Part shown: piece by piece, positions 1 to 8,559 of the stretch
How the letters are laid out: every line of letters begins with the position of its first letter
Position numbering within the stretch: the first letter of the stretch is position 1
Assembly: GCA_965230415.1 (NCBI GenBank)
Contig: CBDDKZ010000005.1
Location: forward strand, 3,348,001 to 3,412,000
Direction: 5' to 3'
DNA length: 64,000 nt
From: CBDDKZ01 sp965230415
GTDB taxonomy: Bacteria > Bacteroidota > Bacteroidia > Cytophagales > JAAEPT01
Position numbers and translations under genes: made by a program
The notes under the pieces: model-generated
What the model was told of the DNA's origin: nothing
What the model saw: only the letters and a program-made list of their open reading frames with translations
The model's database searches: none

Positions 1-1056
1 TAATAGATGTATGGCATCTTTGGTAGTTAATTGTTCGGACTCTTCTAAAGGTAGGTGTAGTTTTTCACAAAATGTTATCATGCCCAATTCCTCAATACCC
101 CTCCTTACCATCTCGGCTACAAGGATTGCACATGTTGAAGAGTCTGCTCCTCCGCTTAGCGATAGAATATAGGAAGTAGAAAAGCTTTTTCTAAGGTAAT
201 CAAAGAGAGCTAGACTTACGGCTCTGGTAAATTCTTCTTCTTTGGACAAATTTTGTGCTTGTGAGATGGCTTCAGTAGTAGAAACCACATTGAAATCCTG
301 AAATGAGAGCAGCTTGTTTTGAGCGAGCAAGGTTCCATTATCTGCTATGAGAATTTCTCCATCATAGATCATTTTACCAGCTTCGTTTCCTAATAAATTA
401 GCGTAGACATAGGTGCAATTAAAGTCTCTCGAACTGTTAACTACAAGTGTTTGTCTGGATAAAGATTTAGCAAAAGCGAAGTGGCTGGCACTTGGATTTA
501 GAATTATGTGAACATCTCTGTTCTTATGGTGATATGCAGGACGAGTTTCGCGCCAGGCGTCTTCACAAATTTCAAAGGCAACCCTTTTATTTTTGACTTC
601 ATATACAAGGTCTCCGATGGGGACCATTACACCATTTAGTGTAATTGTGCTAACAAACCCTGAAGGCCATGGGGCGAACCAGCGTGTTTCGTAATGTACC
701 CCGTCGTTTGCAAGGTGTTGTTTTGGTGTAATTCCCAATATTTTGCCATCAGAGGCCAAACAGACGCAGTTATATCTTTTGTTATCAAAAACCAGAGGGA
801 ATCCAAAAGAAACAGTAATATTGCTTGTTAGCTGTGTTAATTCAAAAAGGTAATCCAAGCTCGTATCATATAACCAATCGCTTAAGAATTGATCTTCACA
901 ACCGTAACCCGTAATGCATAACTCCGGCAAACAAAGTAAGTCTATATTGGCAGATTTTGCCGATGTAATGGCTTTCTTTATGTTGTCAATATTATTTTTC
1001 CAATTGAAAGGTATTTGGTTGAGGGCCGCTCCTCCGAGTTTAATTCCTTCGTGCAT
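1..1056 (-). CDS. nadE: Glutamine-dependent NAD+ synthetase, C-terminus outside window
   Basis: Makes NAD+ from deamido-NAD+, ATP and ammonia released from glutamine; cytosolic last step of NAD synthesis. The 352 visible codons start at ATG 1056-1054 (MHEGIKLGGAALNQIPFNW) and run off the left edge, so this gene is partial. The first ~280 residues are a nitrilase-type glutaminase domain: LPELCITGYGCED carries the catalytic Glu, and FEICEDAW carries the nucleophilic Cys. The synthetase domain then begins with the ATP-pyrophosphatase P-loop SLSGGADSS near bases 138-160. Only 21 bases separate it from the upstream rnc stop, so it is probably the last gene seen of the acpP-fabF-rnc run. The two-domain form uses glutamine, unlike ammonia-only NadE proteins of about 270 residues. 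Confidence 0.93.
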   Translation of the reverse strand, partial: MHEGIKLGGAALNQIPFNWKNNIDNIKKAITSAKSANIDLLCLPELCITGYGCEDQFLSDWLYDTSLDYLFELTQLTSNITVSFGFPLVFDNKRYNCVCLASDGKILGITPKQHLANDGVHYETRWFAPWPSGFVSTITLNGVMVPIGDLVYEVKNKRVAFEICEDAWRETRPAYHHKNRDVHIILNPSASHFAFAKSLSRQTLVVNSSRDFNCTYVYANLLGNEAGKMIYDGEILIADNGTLLAQNKLLSFQDFNVVSTTEAISQAQNLSKEEEFTRAVSLALFDYLRKSFSTSYILSLSGGADSSTCAILVAEMVRRGIEELGMITFCEKLHLPLEESEQLTTKDAIHLL

Positions 1057-1077
1057 ATCACAAAGGTAGTGTATAAA

Positions 1078-1782
1078 TTAGCTCAATTCGAGCATTTTAC
1101 ATGATTTTTCAGCGGCAGCTTGTTCTGCCTTTTTCTTACTGGCTCCTTGGCCTGTGCCAATGGCTTCATTTTCAATATGAACCTGTGCGGTAAAGACTTT
1201 GGAGTGGTTATCGCCGGTTTCATTTATAATGTCAAAACGAATATCTTTGTTATGCTTTTGTGCCCATTCAATGAGAATACTTTTGAAGTTGGTATTTGTA
1301 CTTATTACCGAGTCTATATCAATGAATGGTTGAATGAGTTTTTTAATGACAAATTTAGAACAAAATTGATAGCCTTTGTCCAGATAAATAGCACCAATAA
1401 AAGCCTCTAATGCATTTCCATAAATCGATTTGTGACTGTTCGTATTTTTTTTCTGATTGGACTGATATTGAATAATCTTGTTTAACCCTATTTTTACGGC
1501 AAGCCCGTTAAGTGTTTCCCTTTTTACAATTCTTGATCGAATTTCCGTTAAGAAGCCTTCATCTTTATAAGGGAATTTTTTGAAGAGATAGTCGCCAACA
1601 ATGGCGCCCAATACGGCGTCACCTAAAAATTCAAGTCGTTCGTTGGAATCTTTACCAACAGACGAGTGGCGCAAGGCTAATAGGTAAAGAGCCGGATTTC
1701 CCGGCTTCTTTCCTAAAATTCCTTTAATTATTTTTTTAAACTTTTTGTCTTTGAATGACCTTTTTGAGAAGAGATTAATCAT
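1078..1782 (-). CDS. rnc: Ribonuclease III
   Basis: Double-strand-specific endoribonuclease that processes rRNA precursors and structured mRNAs. At 234 residues it has the normal family length. The RNase III signature ERLEFLGDAVLGAIVGDYL lies near residues 47-65, with the second metal-binding patch GNALEAFIGAIYLD near residue 122. The last ~75 residues form a double-stranded RNA-binding domain ending in GASKKKAEQAAAEKSCKML. In the second patch the position that is Asp114 in E. coli reads Asn, while the essential Glu after it is kept. The start overlaps the fabF stop by 8 bases, so translation is probably coupled. Order acpP, fabF, rnc is common in bacteria and especially stable in this phylum. 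Confidence 0.95.
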   Translation of the reverse strand: MINLFSKRSFKDKKFKKIIKGILGKKPGNPALYLLALRHSSVGKDSNERLEFLGDAVLGAIVGDYLFKKFPYKDEGFLTEIRSRIVKRETLNGLAVKIGLNKIIQYQSNQKKNTNSHKSIYGNALEAFIGAIYLDKGYQFCSKFVIKKLIQPFIDIDSVISTNTNFKSILIEWAQKHNKDIRFDIINETGDNHSKVFTAQVHIENEAIGTGQGASKKKAEQAAAEKSCKMLELS

Positions 1783-3025
1783 CGAGCTTTTTGAAAATCA
1801 CTGAAGCATTGTGACCCCCAAACCCAAAGGTGTTACTTAAAGCAACGTTAATCGTTCTTTTCTCAGCCTTCATAAACGTGAAATTTAGTTTAGAATCAAA
1901 AGCCTCATCATCTGTAAAATGATTAATAGTCGGAGGCGCCACTTGATTCTGAATAGCCAAAATGCAGGCCAGGGACTCAACAGCCCCGGCAGCACCAAGA
2001 AGGTGTCCTGTCATGGACTTTGTCGAACTTATGTTAATAGCATAAGCATGTTCGCCAAAGACATCCTGGATGGCTAAAACTTCACTGTAGTCTCCCAGAG
2101 GAGTGGAAGTTCCATGTACATTTATATAGTCAATTTCTTCAGGTTTCATGTCTGCATCGTTGAGCGCATTGATCATCACATTCTTTGCGCCAAGTCCTTC
2201 TGGATGGGGTGCCGTCAGATGATGAGCATCTGCCGACAAACCACCTCCCACAAGTTCAGCATAAATTTTCGCTCCGCGAGCTTTTGCATGTTCATACTCT
2301 TCGAGCACAATTCCACCAGCTCCTTCGCCCATTACAAATCCATCTCTGTCTTTGTCAAAAGGTCGTGAGGCGGTTTCAGGAGAATCATTTCTCTCAGACA
2401 GGGCCTTCATGGCATTGAATCCTCCAATACCAGCTTCGGTGATAGCAGCTTCTGAACCACCGGTTACAATTGCATCGGCTTTATTTAACCTGATGTAATT
2501 AAAGGCATCGATCAACGCATTTGTCGATGATGCACAGGCAGATACTGTCGAGAAATTTGGTCCTCTGAATCCATATTTCATAGATATGTGACCAGCACTA
2601 ATATCTATGATCATCTTAGGAATAAAGAATGGGTTAAAGCGAGGAGTGCCGTTACCAGCTGCAAAATTAGATACTTCATCCTGAAATACCTTAATGCCTC
2701 CTATGCCGGCTCCCCAAATTACACCAATACGATCCGGGTTTACACCTTCGGTGATGCCGGCATCTTCTACCGCTTGCGTAGCGGCAATCATACCAAATTG
2801 CGCAAAGGGGTCTAACTTTCTCATTTCTTTCTTCTCAAAATAAGCCAGTGGATCATAATTTTTGATCTCACAAGCAAATTTCGTCTTGAAAGCACTGGCA
2901 TCAAAATTTTTAATACCAGCAGCACCACTTACACCACTTACCAATGAGTCCCAAAGCTCTGAGACATTATTGCCAATTGGTGTAAGCGCACCTACCCCAG
3001 TTACAACTACTCTTCTTAATCCCAT
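1775..3025 (-). CDS. fabF: Beta-ketoacyl-ACP synthase II
   Basis: Condenses malonyl-ACP with acyl-ACP during fatty-acid elongation in the cytosol. It is 416 residues long, as expected for FabF. The thiolase-fold active site is complete: nucleophile Cys near 163 in STVSACASS, His near 303 in NVHGTSTPLGD, and His near 340 in SMTGHLLGAAG. The glycine-rich NTFGFGGHNAS motif near the C-terminus is also present. It lies 39 bases downstream of acpP, its acyl carrier substrate, and overlaps rnc by 8 bases, so the three are one transcription unit driven by the promoter before acpP. FabF is preferred over FabB from the sequence around the active sites and from the acpP linkage. Confidence 0.96.
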   Translation of the reverse strand: MGLRRVVVTGVGALTPIGNNVSELWDSLVSGVSGAAGIKNFDASAFKTKFACEIKNYDPLAYFEKKEMRKLDPFAQFGMIAATQAVEDAGITEGVNPDRIGVIWGAGIGGIKVFQDEVSNFAAGNGTPRFNPFFIPKMIIDISAGHISMKYGFRGPNFSTVSACASSTNALIDAFNYIRLNKADAIVTGGSEAAITEAGIGGFNAMKALSERNDSPETASRPFDKDRDGFVMGEGAGGIVLEEYEHAKARGAKIYAELVGGGLSADAHHLTAPHPEGLGAKNVMINALNDADMKPEEIDYINVHGTSTPLGDYSEVLAIQDVFGEHAYAINISSTKSMTGHLLGAAGAVESLACILAIQNQVAPPTINHFTDDEAFDSKLNFTFMKAEKRTINVALSNTFGFGGHNASVIFKKLDD

Positions 3026-3064
3026 AAGATAATTTAGATGGAAAATAACATATTAAGCAATGAA

Positions 3065-3301
3065 TTACTTAACGTTTTGCTCTAAGTAGGAAATAGCTTC
3101 GCCCACAGTTGAAATGTTCTCCGCTTGTTCGTCAGGAATAGAAATATTGAATTCTTTTTCGAATTCCATAATTAATTCAACGGTGTCAAGTGAGTCTGCA
3201 CCAAGATCATTAGTGAAGCTCGCTTCCGCCGTTACTTCAGATTCTTCAACACCTAGTTTATCGATGATGATTCCTTTTACTTTCTCTGCAATTTCAGACA
3301 T
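3065..3301 (-). CDS. acpP: Acyl carrier protein
   Basis: Small acidic protein of 78 residues that carries growing acyl chains on a phosphopantetheine arm. The attachment motif DLGADSLDTVEL is present with the modified serine at residue 37. The four-helix pattern and the Glu/Asp-rich composition are typical of the family. It is the first gene of the acpP-fabF-rnc unit. A promoter with good match to the phylum consensus lies 42-71 bases upstream. Length and sequence leave little doubt, and this is the housekeeping fatty-acid ACP rather than a polyketide carrier, given the fabF neighbour. Confidence 0.97.
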   Translation of the reverse strand: MSEIAEKVKGIIIDKLGVEESEVTAEASFTNDLGADSLDTVELIMEFEKEFNISIPDEQAENISTVGEAISYLEQNVK

Positions 3302-3342
3302 AATCCTAAAAGTTTATTTGTGAACTCTTAAAATTTCAGCTG

Positions 3343-3372
3343 CAAAGATGTGTAATTATTGCTTAATGTCAA
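3343..3372 (-). promoter_or_regulatory. Promoter of acpP-fabF-rnc
   Basis: Read on the minus strand, TTG (3372-3370) is followed after exactly 19 bases by CATCTTTG (3350-3343), one base off the Bacteroidota -7 consensus TAnnTTTG. The same 19-base spacing is seen before rpsA and before the operon starting at 58352. The predicted start leaves a leader of about 35 bases before acpP. Confidence 0.5.
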
Positions 3373-3524
3373 ACTATTTTTTATTAACATACTGAAAAAA
3401 AAGACTCAGGTACTTGAAATTGAGGCGCTAAAGTACTCTGAAAAAAAAATAATGAATAAAATGGCCTGGGAAAGTGCTCTACGTAATTTTACGATTTTTT
3501 TTTAGAACTTATCAATAAATAAAG

Positions 3525-3556
3525 TTGATTTCCGTGTATGGAATATAGTATATTCG
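3525..3556 (+). promoter_or_regulatory. Possible promoter of the IPExxxVDY-pyk unit
   Basis: TTG at 3525-3527 is followed after 21 bases by TATATTCG at 3549-3556, one base away from TAnnTTTG. It sits 27 bases before the ATG at 3583. The rest of 3302-3582 is A+T-rich with no gene; it separates two divergent housekeeping units. Confidence 0.4.
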
Positions 3557-3582
3557 CATCGGCATTTTGAGAAAAAGAGATT

Positions 3583-4008
3583 ATGAGCACTAAATTGATA
3601 TTGGAATATGATTATGATTTCGATCTTTTTGGACTCATTTCATCTGTTAAAGCATATAAAATGGCCTGGGTGATAAATAGCGTACTAAATATCGATTTGG
3701 AAAGTAAAGAGGAATTGGTATTCACATTTCCAAAGAGTGGAAATATGAACATCGGCTATTTTTCTTATGAGACCGACTACAGCTCACTGAGACTATATAA
3801 AAATAAATCAGTCGGGTTCGAAGAAGTTTCAAAACCCTTTCTTGTTCCCGAATTAAAAGAATATGATTACTTGTTTGTTTACGAAGGAGAATCAGATACT
3901 TTTACAAGTGAGGAAATTAAAGAGCGTTTAAATGAGCATAAGCTCGTTCATTACATAAAACCGATAGAGGTAGATTCACTGCCTTCAAAAGAAAACCTAA
4001 TTTGTTAG
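3583..4008 (+). CDS. IPExxxVDY family protein
   Basis: A 141-residue protein of unknown biochemical function found widely in Bacteroidota. The family is named for a short motif; here it reads VPELKEYDY near residues 89-97, a slightly variant form. The N-terminus (LEYDYDFDLFGLISSVKAYKM) also fits the family. No signal peptide or membrane segment is visible, so it is presumably cytosolic. It ends 3 bases before pyk, so the two are almost certainly co-transcribed. The linkage to pyruvate kinase and to acpP-fabF-rnc recurs in this phylum, which suggests a role tied to central metabolism, but that role is not known. Confidence 0.8.
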   Translation: MSTKLILEYDYDFDLFGLISSVKAYKMAWVINSVLNIDLESKEELVFTFPKSGNMNIGYFSYETDYSSLRLYKNKSVGFEEVSKPFLVPELKEYDYLFVYEGESDTFTSEEIKERLNEHKLVHYIKPIEVDSLPSKENLIC

Positions 4009-4011
4009 AAC

Positions 4012-5436
4012 ATGATTACCGTTAAAAAGAAGGTAAAGATTATTGCAACGATTGGTCCTGCAAGTAGATCTAAAGAAATGATATGGAAACTTCACCAGGC
4101 GGGTGCGAATATCTTTCGATTAAATTTTTCCCATGGTTCGCACGAAGATCACATTAAAGTGATTGACTGGGTGAGAGAACTAAATGCTGAGCACGGAACG
4201 AATATTTGTTTGCTTCAAGATTTACAAGGTCCAAAAATTCGTACCAACCAAATCGTTGATAATGGCGTTCAAATTAATCCGGGAGATAAAATAAGAATAG
4301 AAGCGGGTGATTTTGAAGGAAATGCTGAACGAATTAGCACCACTTACAAAACCATTGCTCAGGATGTAAAAGTAGGAGATCCTATTTTAATTGACGATGG
4401 TAACCTGGAATTAAAAGCTGTTGAAACCGATGGGACAGCTGTGACTGCCGAAGTGATTTATGGTGGAATACTAAAATCCAGAAAAGGAATTAACCTTCCT
4501 GAGACGATCATTTCAGAGCCATCTTTAACTGAGAAAGATAAAGCCGATTTAATGTTCGGTATAGAACAGGGAGTGGATTGGATCGCTCTTTCTTTTGTAC
4601 GTACGGCCCAAGACTTAATTGACCTTAAGGGCATTATTGAATCAAAAGGCAAAGATATTAAAGTAATCTCCAAAATAGAAAAACCGGAGGCTATTGAAAA
4701 TATGGATGCGATCATTGAAGCAACTGATGCATTAATGGTTGCTCGTGGTGACCTTGGCGTTGAAATTGACATGGCCAAAGTACCGATGATTCAAAAAGAA
4801 TTGATCGAGAAATGTAATATGGCATGTAAACCCGTCATTGTCGCAACACAAATGATGGAAAGTATGATCAATAACCCTCGTCCAACACGTGCTGAAGCTA
4901 ATGACGTTGCAAACGCTATTACCGATGGTGCTGATGTTGTCATGTTGAGCGGTGAATCTGCTGCCGGTGATTACCCTGTTCAGGCGGTAAGTGCAATGGC
5001 TCGTATTATAAACGAAGTAGAAGACAGTGCCGCTCATATCTATCATAAAAATTATGATGTTGTGAAAGAAGGGACTGAATTAAATCAGGGACTAATAAGT
5101 AGTGCTTGTAAATTGGCAGAACAAGTGGGAGCAAAAGCTATAGTGGGTATGACTCAAAGTGGTGCTACCGCATTTCAAGTTGCACGTCACAGACCTGGAG
5201 CTGAAATATTTATGTTCACAGACAATAAGCAATTAGTTACCCGTTTGAATTTGGTTTGGGGCGTTACCGCCTTTTATTACGATGGTAATAAAAATACAGA
5301 TGACACCATGGCTGATATTCAAAAGGTATTATTATATAAAGGACTAATTCAAAAAGACGATGTGGTGGTGATGACTGCCAGTATGCCTGTTTGGCATAAT
5401 AATAAGACAAACGCGCTTAAGGTTGTAACCATATAA
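4012..5436 (+). CDS. pyk: Pyruvate kinase
   Basis: Transfers phosphate from phosphoenolpyruvate to ADP, the last step of glycolysis. The 474 residues match the usual length of the bacterial enzyme without extra C-terminal domains. The N-terminal barrel has IATIGPASRS and FRLNFSHGSHEDH. The active-site signature SKIEKPEAIENMDAIIE near residues 219-235 supplies the catalytic Lys, and MVARGDLGVEI and MLSGESAAGDYP carry metal and substrate contacts. The B domain is at residues ~70-170 and the C-terminal domain covers the last ~120 residues. The start ATG lies 3 bases after the preceding stop. A hairpin terminator follows. Confidence 0.97.
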   Translation: MITVKKKVKIIATIGPASRSKEMIWKLHQAGANIFRLNFSHGSHEDHIKVIDWVRELNAEHGTNICLLQDLQGPKIRTNQIVDNGVQINPGDKIRIEAGDFEGNAERISTTYKTIAQDVKVGDPILIDDGNLELKAVETDGTAVTAEVIYGGILKSRKGINLPETIISEPSLTEKDKADLMFGIEQGVDWIALSFVRTAQDLIDLKGIIESKGKDIKVISKIEKPEAIENMDAIIEATDALMVARGDLGVEIDMAKVPMIQKELIEKCNMACKPVIVATQMMESMINNPRPTRAEANDVANAITDGADVVMLSGESAAGDYPVQAVSAMARIINEVEDSAAHIYHKNYDVVKEGTELNQGLISSACKLAEQVGAKAIVGMTQSGATAFQVARHRPGAEIFMFTDNKQLVTRLNLVWGVTAFYYDGNKNTDDTMADIQKVLLYKGLIQKDDVVVMTASMPVWHNNKTNALKVVTI

Positions 5437-5459
5437 GTGTAACTAATAATTTTTGATAA

Positions 5460-5492
5460 AGGCTGTCCCCTTCAGGGCAGCCTTTCTTGTTT
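5460..5492 (+). terminator. Rho-independent terminator after pyk
   Basis: AGGCTGTCCC, loop TTCA, then GGGCAGCCT followed by a T-rich run (TTCTTGTTTT). The stem has one bulged base. It closes the IPExxxVDY-pyk unit. Confidence 0.8.
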
Positions 5493-5513
5493 TAAGAACT
5501 TAAATCCACCATA

Positions 5514-6563
5514 ATGAGTATAGATATTTCATTGCTAAAAGAAATTTGTGAAATAAATGGAGCCCCTGGTTTTGAGAATAAAATTCGAAATCTCATAATG
5601 GATCAGGTTCGGCCGCTGGTTGATGAATTGTCTGTCGATAACATCGGAAATGTAATTGCCATTAATAGAGGAAGTAGCAATAAAAAAGTAATGGTTGCCG
5701 CTCATATGGACGAGATTGGCTTTATGATAAAGCATATAGATGACAATGGTTTTATTCGTTTTACGACACTCGGAGGGTTTGACCCAAAAACATTAACTGC
5801 TCAAAGGGTAATTATTCATGGAAAGGAAGATGTTATTGGAGTAATGGGTAGCAAACCTATACATGTAATGTCTCCTGAAGAAAGAAATAAACCAGCGAAA
5901 ATCGACGACTTTTTCATAGATACTGGCAGAAGTAAGGAAGATTTGGAGAAAATCGTAGCTATTGGCGACCCTATAACCAGAGAACGGTCATTAATAGAGA
6001 TGGGAGATTGTGTGAATTGTAAGTCCTTGGATAACAGGATTTCTGTTTACATTTTGATACAAACACTAAAAGAATTGCGGGGAAAGGAAATTCCCTATGA
6101 TTTTTACGCTGCATTTACCGTCCAGGAAGAAGTGGGATTGAGAGGGGCTAAAGTGGCTGCACAAACGATTTGCCCGGATTTTGGATTAGGTTTGGATACA
6201 ACCATAGCTTACGATGTACCAACTGCTGCTGCTCATGAATACGTTACGTCACTGGGAAAAGGTGTCGCTATTAAAATTATGGATGCTTCGGCAATTGCAG
6301 ACCAGCGGATCGTACGATACCTCAAGGCTCTAGCACAAGATAATAGCATCAAGTGGCAACCCGAGATTTTAACAGCAGGTGGTACTGATACTGCCGCAAT
6401 TCAGCAAACCGGGCAAAATGGAACCATTACCGGTGCAATTTCCATTCCAACCAGGCACATACATCAGGTTATAGAAATGGTGCATAAGGATGACGTTTTA
6501 AATGCGGTAACATTACTTACACTGGCAATTCAAAACTTCGATCAATTCGATGTTAATTATTAG
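5514..6563 (+). CDS. M42 family metallo-aminopeptidase
   Basis: Cytosolic di-zinc aminopeptidase of the PepA-like/TET family, expected to trim peptides from the N-terminus. It is 349 residues, as in the family. Metal and catalytic residues are visible: His and Asp in AAHMDEIGF (near 66), the bridging Asp in KSLDNR (near 180), the Glu pair in VQEEVGLRG (near 211), Asp in GLDTTI, and the final His in PTRHIHQ (near 320). The GGTDTAAIQQ segment also fits. No signal peptide is present. Some relatives were once annotated as endoglucanases or deblocking aminopeptidases, so the exact substrate is open. It stands alone, between the pyk terminator and a convergent hydrolase. Confidence 0.9.
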   Translation: MSIDISLLKEICEINGAPGFENKIRNLIMDQVRPLVDELSVDNIGNVIAINRGSSNKKVMVAAHMDEIGFMIKHIDDNGFIRFTTLGGFDPKTLTAQRVIIHGKEDVIGVMGSKPIHVMSPEERNKPAKIDDFFIDTGRSKEDLEKIVAIGDPITRERSLIEMGDCVNCKSLDNRISVYILIQTLKELRGKEIPYDFYAAFTVQEEVGLRGAKVAAQTICPDFGLGLDTTIAYDVPTAAAHEYVTSLGKGVAIKIMDASAIADQRIVRYLKALAQDNSIKWQPEILTAGGTDTAAIQQTGQNGTITGAISIPTRHIHQVIEMVHKDDVLNAVTLLTLAIQNFDQFDVNY

Positions 6564-6575
6564 GTCATTGATATT

Positions 6576-7424
6576 TTAGAAGATTTTATTTAAAAAATCT
6601 GCGGTTTTGTTACAGGCCTCATTCGTGTGATCGGGTAGAGTAGGATTGTGCCAGGGGTGTTTGCCTCCAAAGGAATGATCAGCACCTGAAATATAGTGTT
6701 GCTCAACATTCGAGTTGGGGATATGCTCACAAACGCTGGTTTCTTCTATGGAAACGGAGCTGTCGTTAGTTCCATGTATTTGAAATAGGGGTTTATCTAA
6801 TTGGGAGATGTGATTCTTGATGTCATGCAGGTCGCGGTTATCCAAGATGGAGGAGGCTAATTGAAAGAACAGTGGCATTTCCTGATTGGTACGGCCATTG
6901 AAAATGTATTTAACACCATCGTTTCTCCATTTGTCAATTTCATGCCCTGCATATCGATCTATTATATTTGTAACACCTGCCCAGGTAATTACAACTTTAA
7001 TAGCTTCCAATTCTGCACCAGCTATGATTGCAGTTGCCCCGCCTTTACTATGCCCCAGAATGGCAATTTTGTCATAATCAACAAATTCAAAACTTTTGAT
7101 CTGTTGAAGTACAATTTGAATATCTTCTAATTCAATCAGGAAATTGTTATTTCCGAAAGCTTCTAAGTCAACAAAGTCTCGTGGCTGATTTGGTATTGTT
7201 CCATTATGCGAAAAATTCATTTTTAGAACGACAAATCCTTTAGAAGCTAATTTTTTCATTGCCATAGGGAAATGCCCCCAATCTTTGAAACCCTTAAATC
7301 CATGCAAAAAGATAATACAAGGCAATTGGGCAGTTGTCTCCGGGTAGACTATATCAATTGAAAAATCCCGTTGGTATTTTGGGTTTGTCAAAATTATATC
7401 GCCACTTTCAATTAAATTAATCAT
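6576..7424 (-). CDS. Alpha/beta hydrolase (dienelactone-hydrolase-like)
   Basis: Probable cytosolic serine esterase or peptidase-like hydrolase; substrate unknown. The nucleophile elbow GHSKGGA (near residue 120), the acid in HGTNDSSV and the catalytic His in GADHSFGG form a complete triad in the correct order. The HGFKGFKDWGHFP segment near residue 45 is the oxyanion-loop region. I chose ATG at 7424 (MINLIESGDIILT), giving 282 residues; the reading frame extends to a TTG at 7445. No signal peptide is seen. It is convergent with the M42 peptidase (12 bases between stops) and divergent from the polyprenyl synthase gene. Confidence 0.8.
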   Translation of the reverse strand: MINLIESGDIILTNPKYQRDFSIDIVYPETTAQLPCIIFLHGFKGFKDWGHFPMAMKKLASKGFVVLKMNFSHNGTIPNQPRDFVDLEAFGNNNFLIELEDIQIVLQQIKSFEFVDYDKIAILGHSKGGATAIIAGAELEAIKVVITWAGVTNIIDRYAGHEIDKWRNDGVKYIFNGRTNQEMPLFFQLASSILDNRDLHDIKNHISQLDKPLFQIHGTNDSSVSIEETSVCEHIPNSNVEQHYISGADHSFGGKHPWHNPTLPDHTNEACNKTADFLNKIF

Positions 7425-7474
7425 AGAAATAAATGCTATAGACAAATAATATTTTTTTCAGAACGAAAATACGC

Positions 7475-7482
7475 TAAATTTG
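7475..7482 (+). promoter_or_regulatory. -7 element for polyprenyl synthase gene
   Basis: TAAATTTG matches the TAnnTTTG consensus exactly and ends 16 bases before the ATG at 7499, so the leader would be very short. The -33 position reads TTT rather than TTG, so support is partial. Confidence 0.4.
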
Positions 7483-7498
7483 GCTTACGATTGGCAAT

Positions 7499-8473
7499 AT
7501 GGCTGTAAATATTAAAGATATACAGGCTCCTATCAAGGGTGAGATGGCAGATTTCGAAAAGAAATTTCGATCTTCTATGAAAAGCAATGTAGTACTTTTG
7601 GACAAAATTATGAACTACATTGTGAAGCGGAAAGGCAAGCAAATGAGGCCCATGTTTGTTTTCTTAACAGCTCATGTATGTGGAGGGATTAGTGAAAAGA
7701 CTTATAGAGGGGCAGCGCTTATTGAATTATTACATACCGCAACACTTGTACATGACGATGTAGTTGATGATGCAAATTACCGACGTGGCTTTTTTTCCAT
7801 TAATGCGCTTTGGAAAAATAAGATTGCAGTTCTGGTAGGGGACTATTTATTATCACGTGGATTGTTACTTTCAATAAAGAACAAAGACTTCAAGCAGTTG
7901 GAAATTGTGAGTAAAGCAGTGGAAGACATGAGTGAGGGCGAATTGCTGCAAATTGAGAAGGCCAGAAAATTAGATATAACAGAAGAAGTATATTTTGACA
8001 TAATAAAGCAAAAGACAGCGACATTGATTGCTTCTTGCTGTGCGGTTGGTGCGGCATCCAGCGATAGTGGAGAACATCAAATTCAACTTTGGCATACGTT
8101 TGGTGAGAACGTAGGCATGGCCTTTCAAATTAAAGATGATCTTTTTGATTATGGTACACAGGAAATAGGTAAGCCTTTGGGTATTGATATTAAGGAGAAG
8201 AAAATGACCTTACCATTAATCTACGCTCTAAACAATGCTGGCTGGTCAGAAAAAAGACACATTATCAATATTATAAAGAATAAGAGTCATAAACCTGAAA
8301 AGGTACAGGAAGTGATTGAATTTGTTAAAAAATCCGGCGGGATGGAATATGCGATAGAAAGGATGAAAACATTTAGAGATAATTCCTTTGATTTGCTCAA
8401 CCAGTTCCCAGATTCTACGTATAAGTCTGCTTTGAAAAATTTAGTTACCTATACTATTGACAGAGACAAATAA
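7499..8473 (+). CDS. All-trans polyprenyl diphosphate synthase
   Basis: Builds the long isoprenoid chain for quinones (menaquinone side chain in this phylum) from IPP and an allylic primer. The 324 residues show both aspartate-rich motifs: first LVHDDVVDDANYRRG near residue 80, second FQIKDDLFDYG near residue 211. KGKQMRPMFVF near residue 42 supplies IPP-binding basic residues. The family covers octaprenyl, heptaprenyl and related synthases, and chain length cannot be read with certainty, so no gene symbol is given. It precedes the TerB-like gene by 86 bases with a separate -7 box between them. Confidence 0.9.
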   Translation: MAVNIKDIQAPIKGEMADFEKKFRSSMKSNVVLLDKIMNYIVKRKGKQMRPMFVFLTAHVCGGISEKTYRGAALIELLHTATLVHDDVVDDANYRRGFFSINALWKNKIAVLVGDYLLSRGLLLSIKNKDFKQLEIVSKAVEDMSEGELLQIEKARKLDITEEVYFDIIKQKTATLIASCCAVGAASSDSGEHQIQLWHTFGENVGMAFQIKDDLFDYGTQEIGKPLGIDIKEKKMTLPLIYALNNAGWSEKRHIINIIKNKSHKPEKVQEVIEFVKKSGGMEYAIERMKTFRDNSFDLLNQFPDSTYKSALKNLVTYTIDRDK

Positions 8474-8522
8474 TTTTTTTATATTTATCTTCCCTATCTT
8501 TTTTCTTTTTAAAAAATGCATT

Positions 8523-8530
8523 TAACTTTG
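8523..8530 (+). promoter_or_regulatory. -7 element for TerB-like gene
   Basis: TAACTTTG matches TAnnTTTG, 29 bases before the ATG at 8560. No clear TTG at the -33 position. Confidence 0.4.
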
Positions 8531-8559
8531 CATCATGTGAAACAAAAACCAGTTATCCC

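Noticed and set aside
1061..1068. TACCTTTG -7 box just before nadE
   Set aside because: It would give a leaderless transcript, has no TTG at 19 bases, and overlaps a tight junction with rnc; chance match is as likely.
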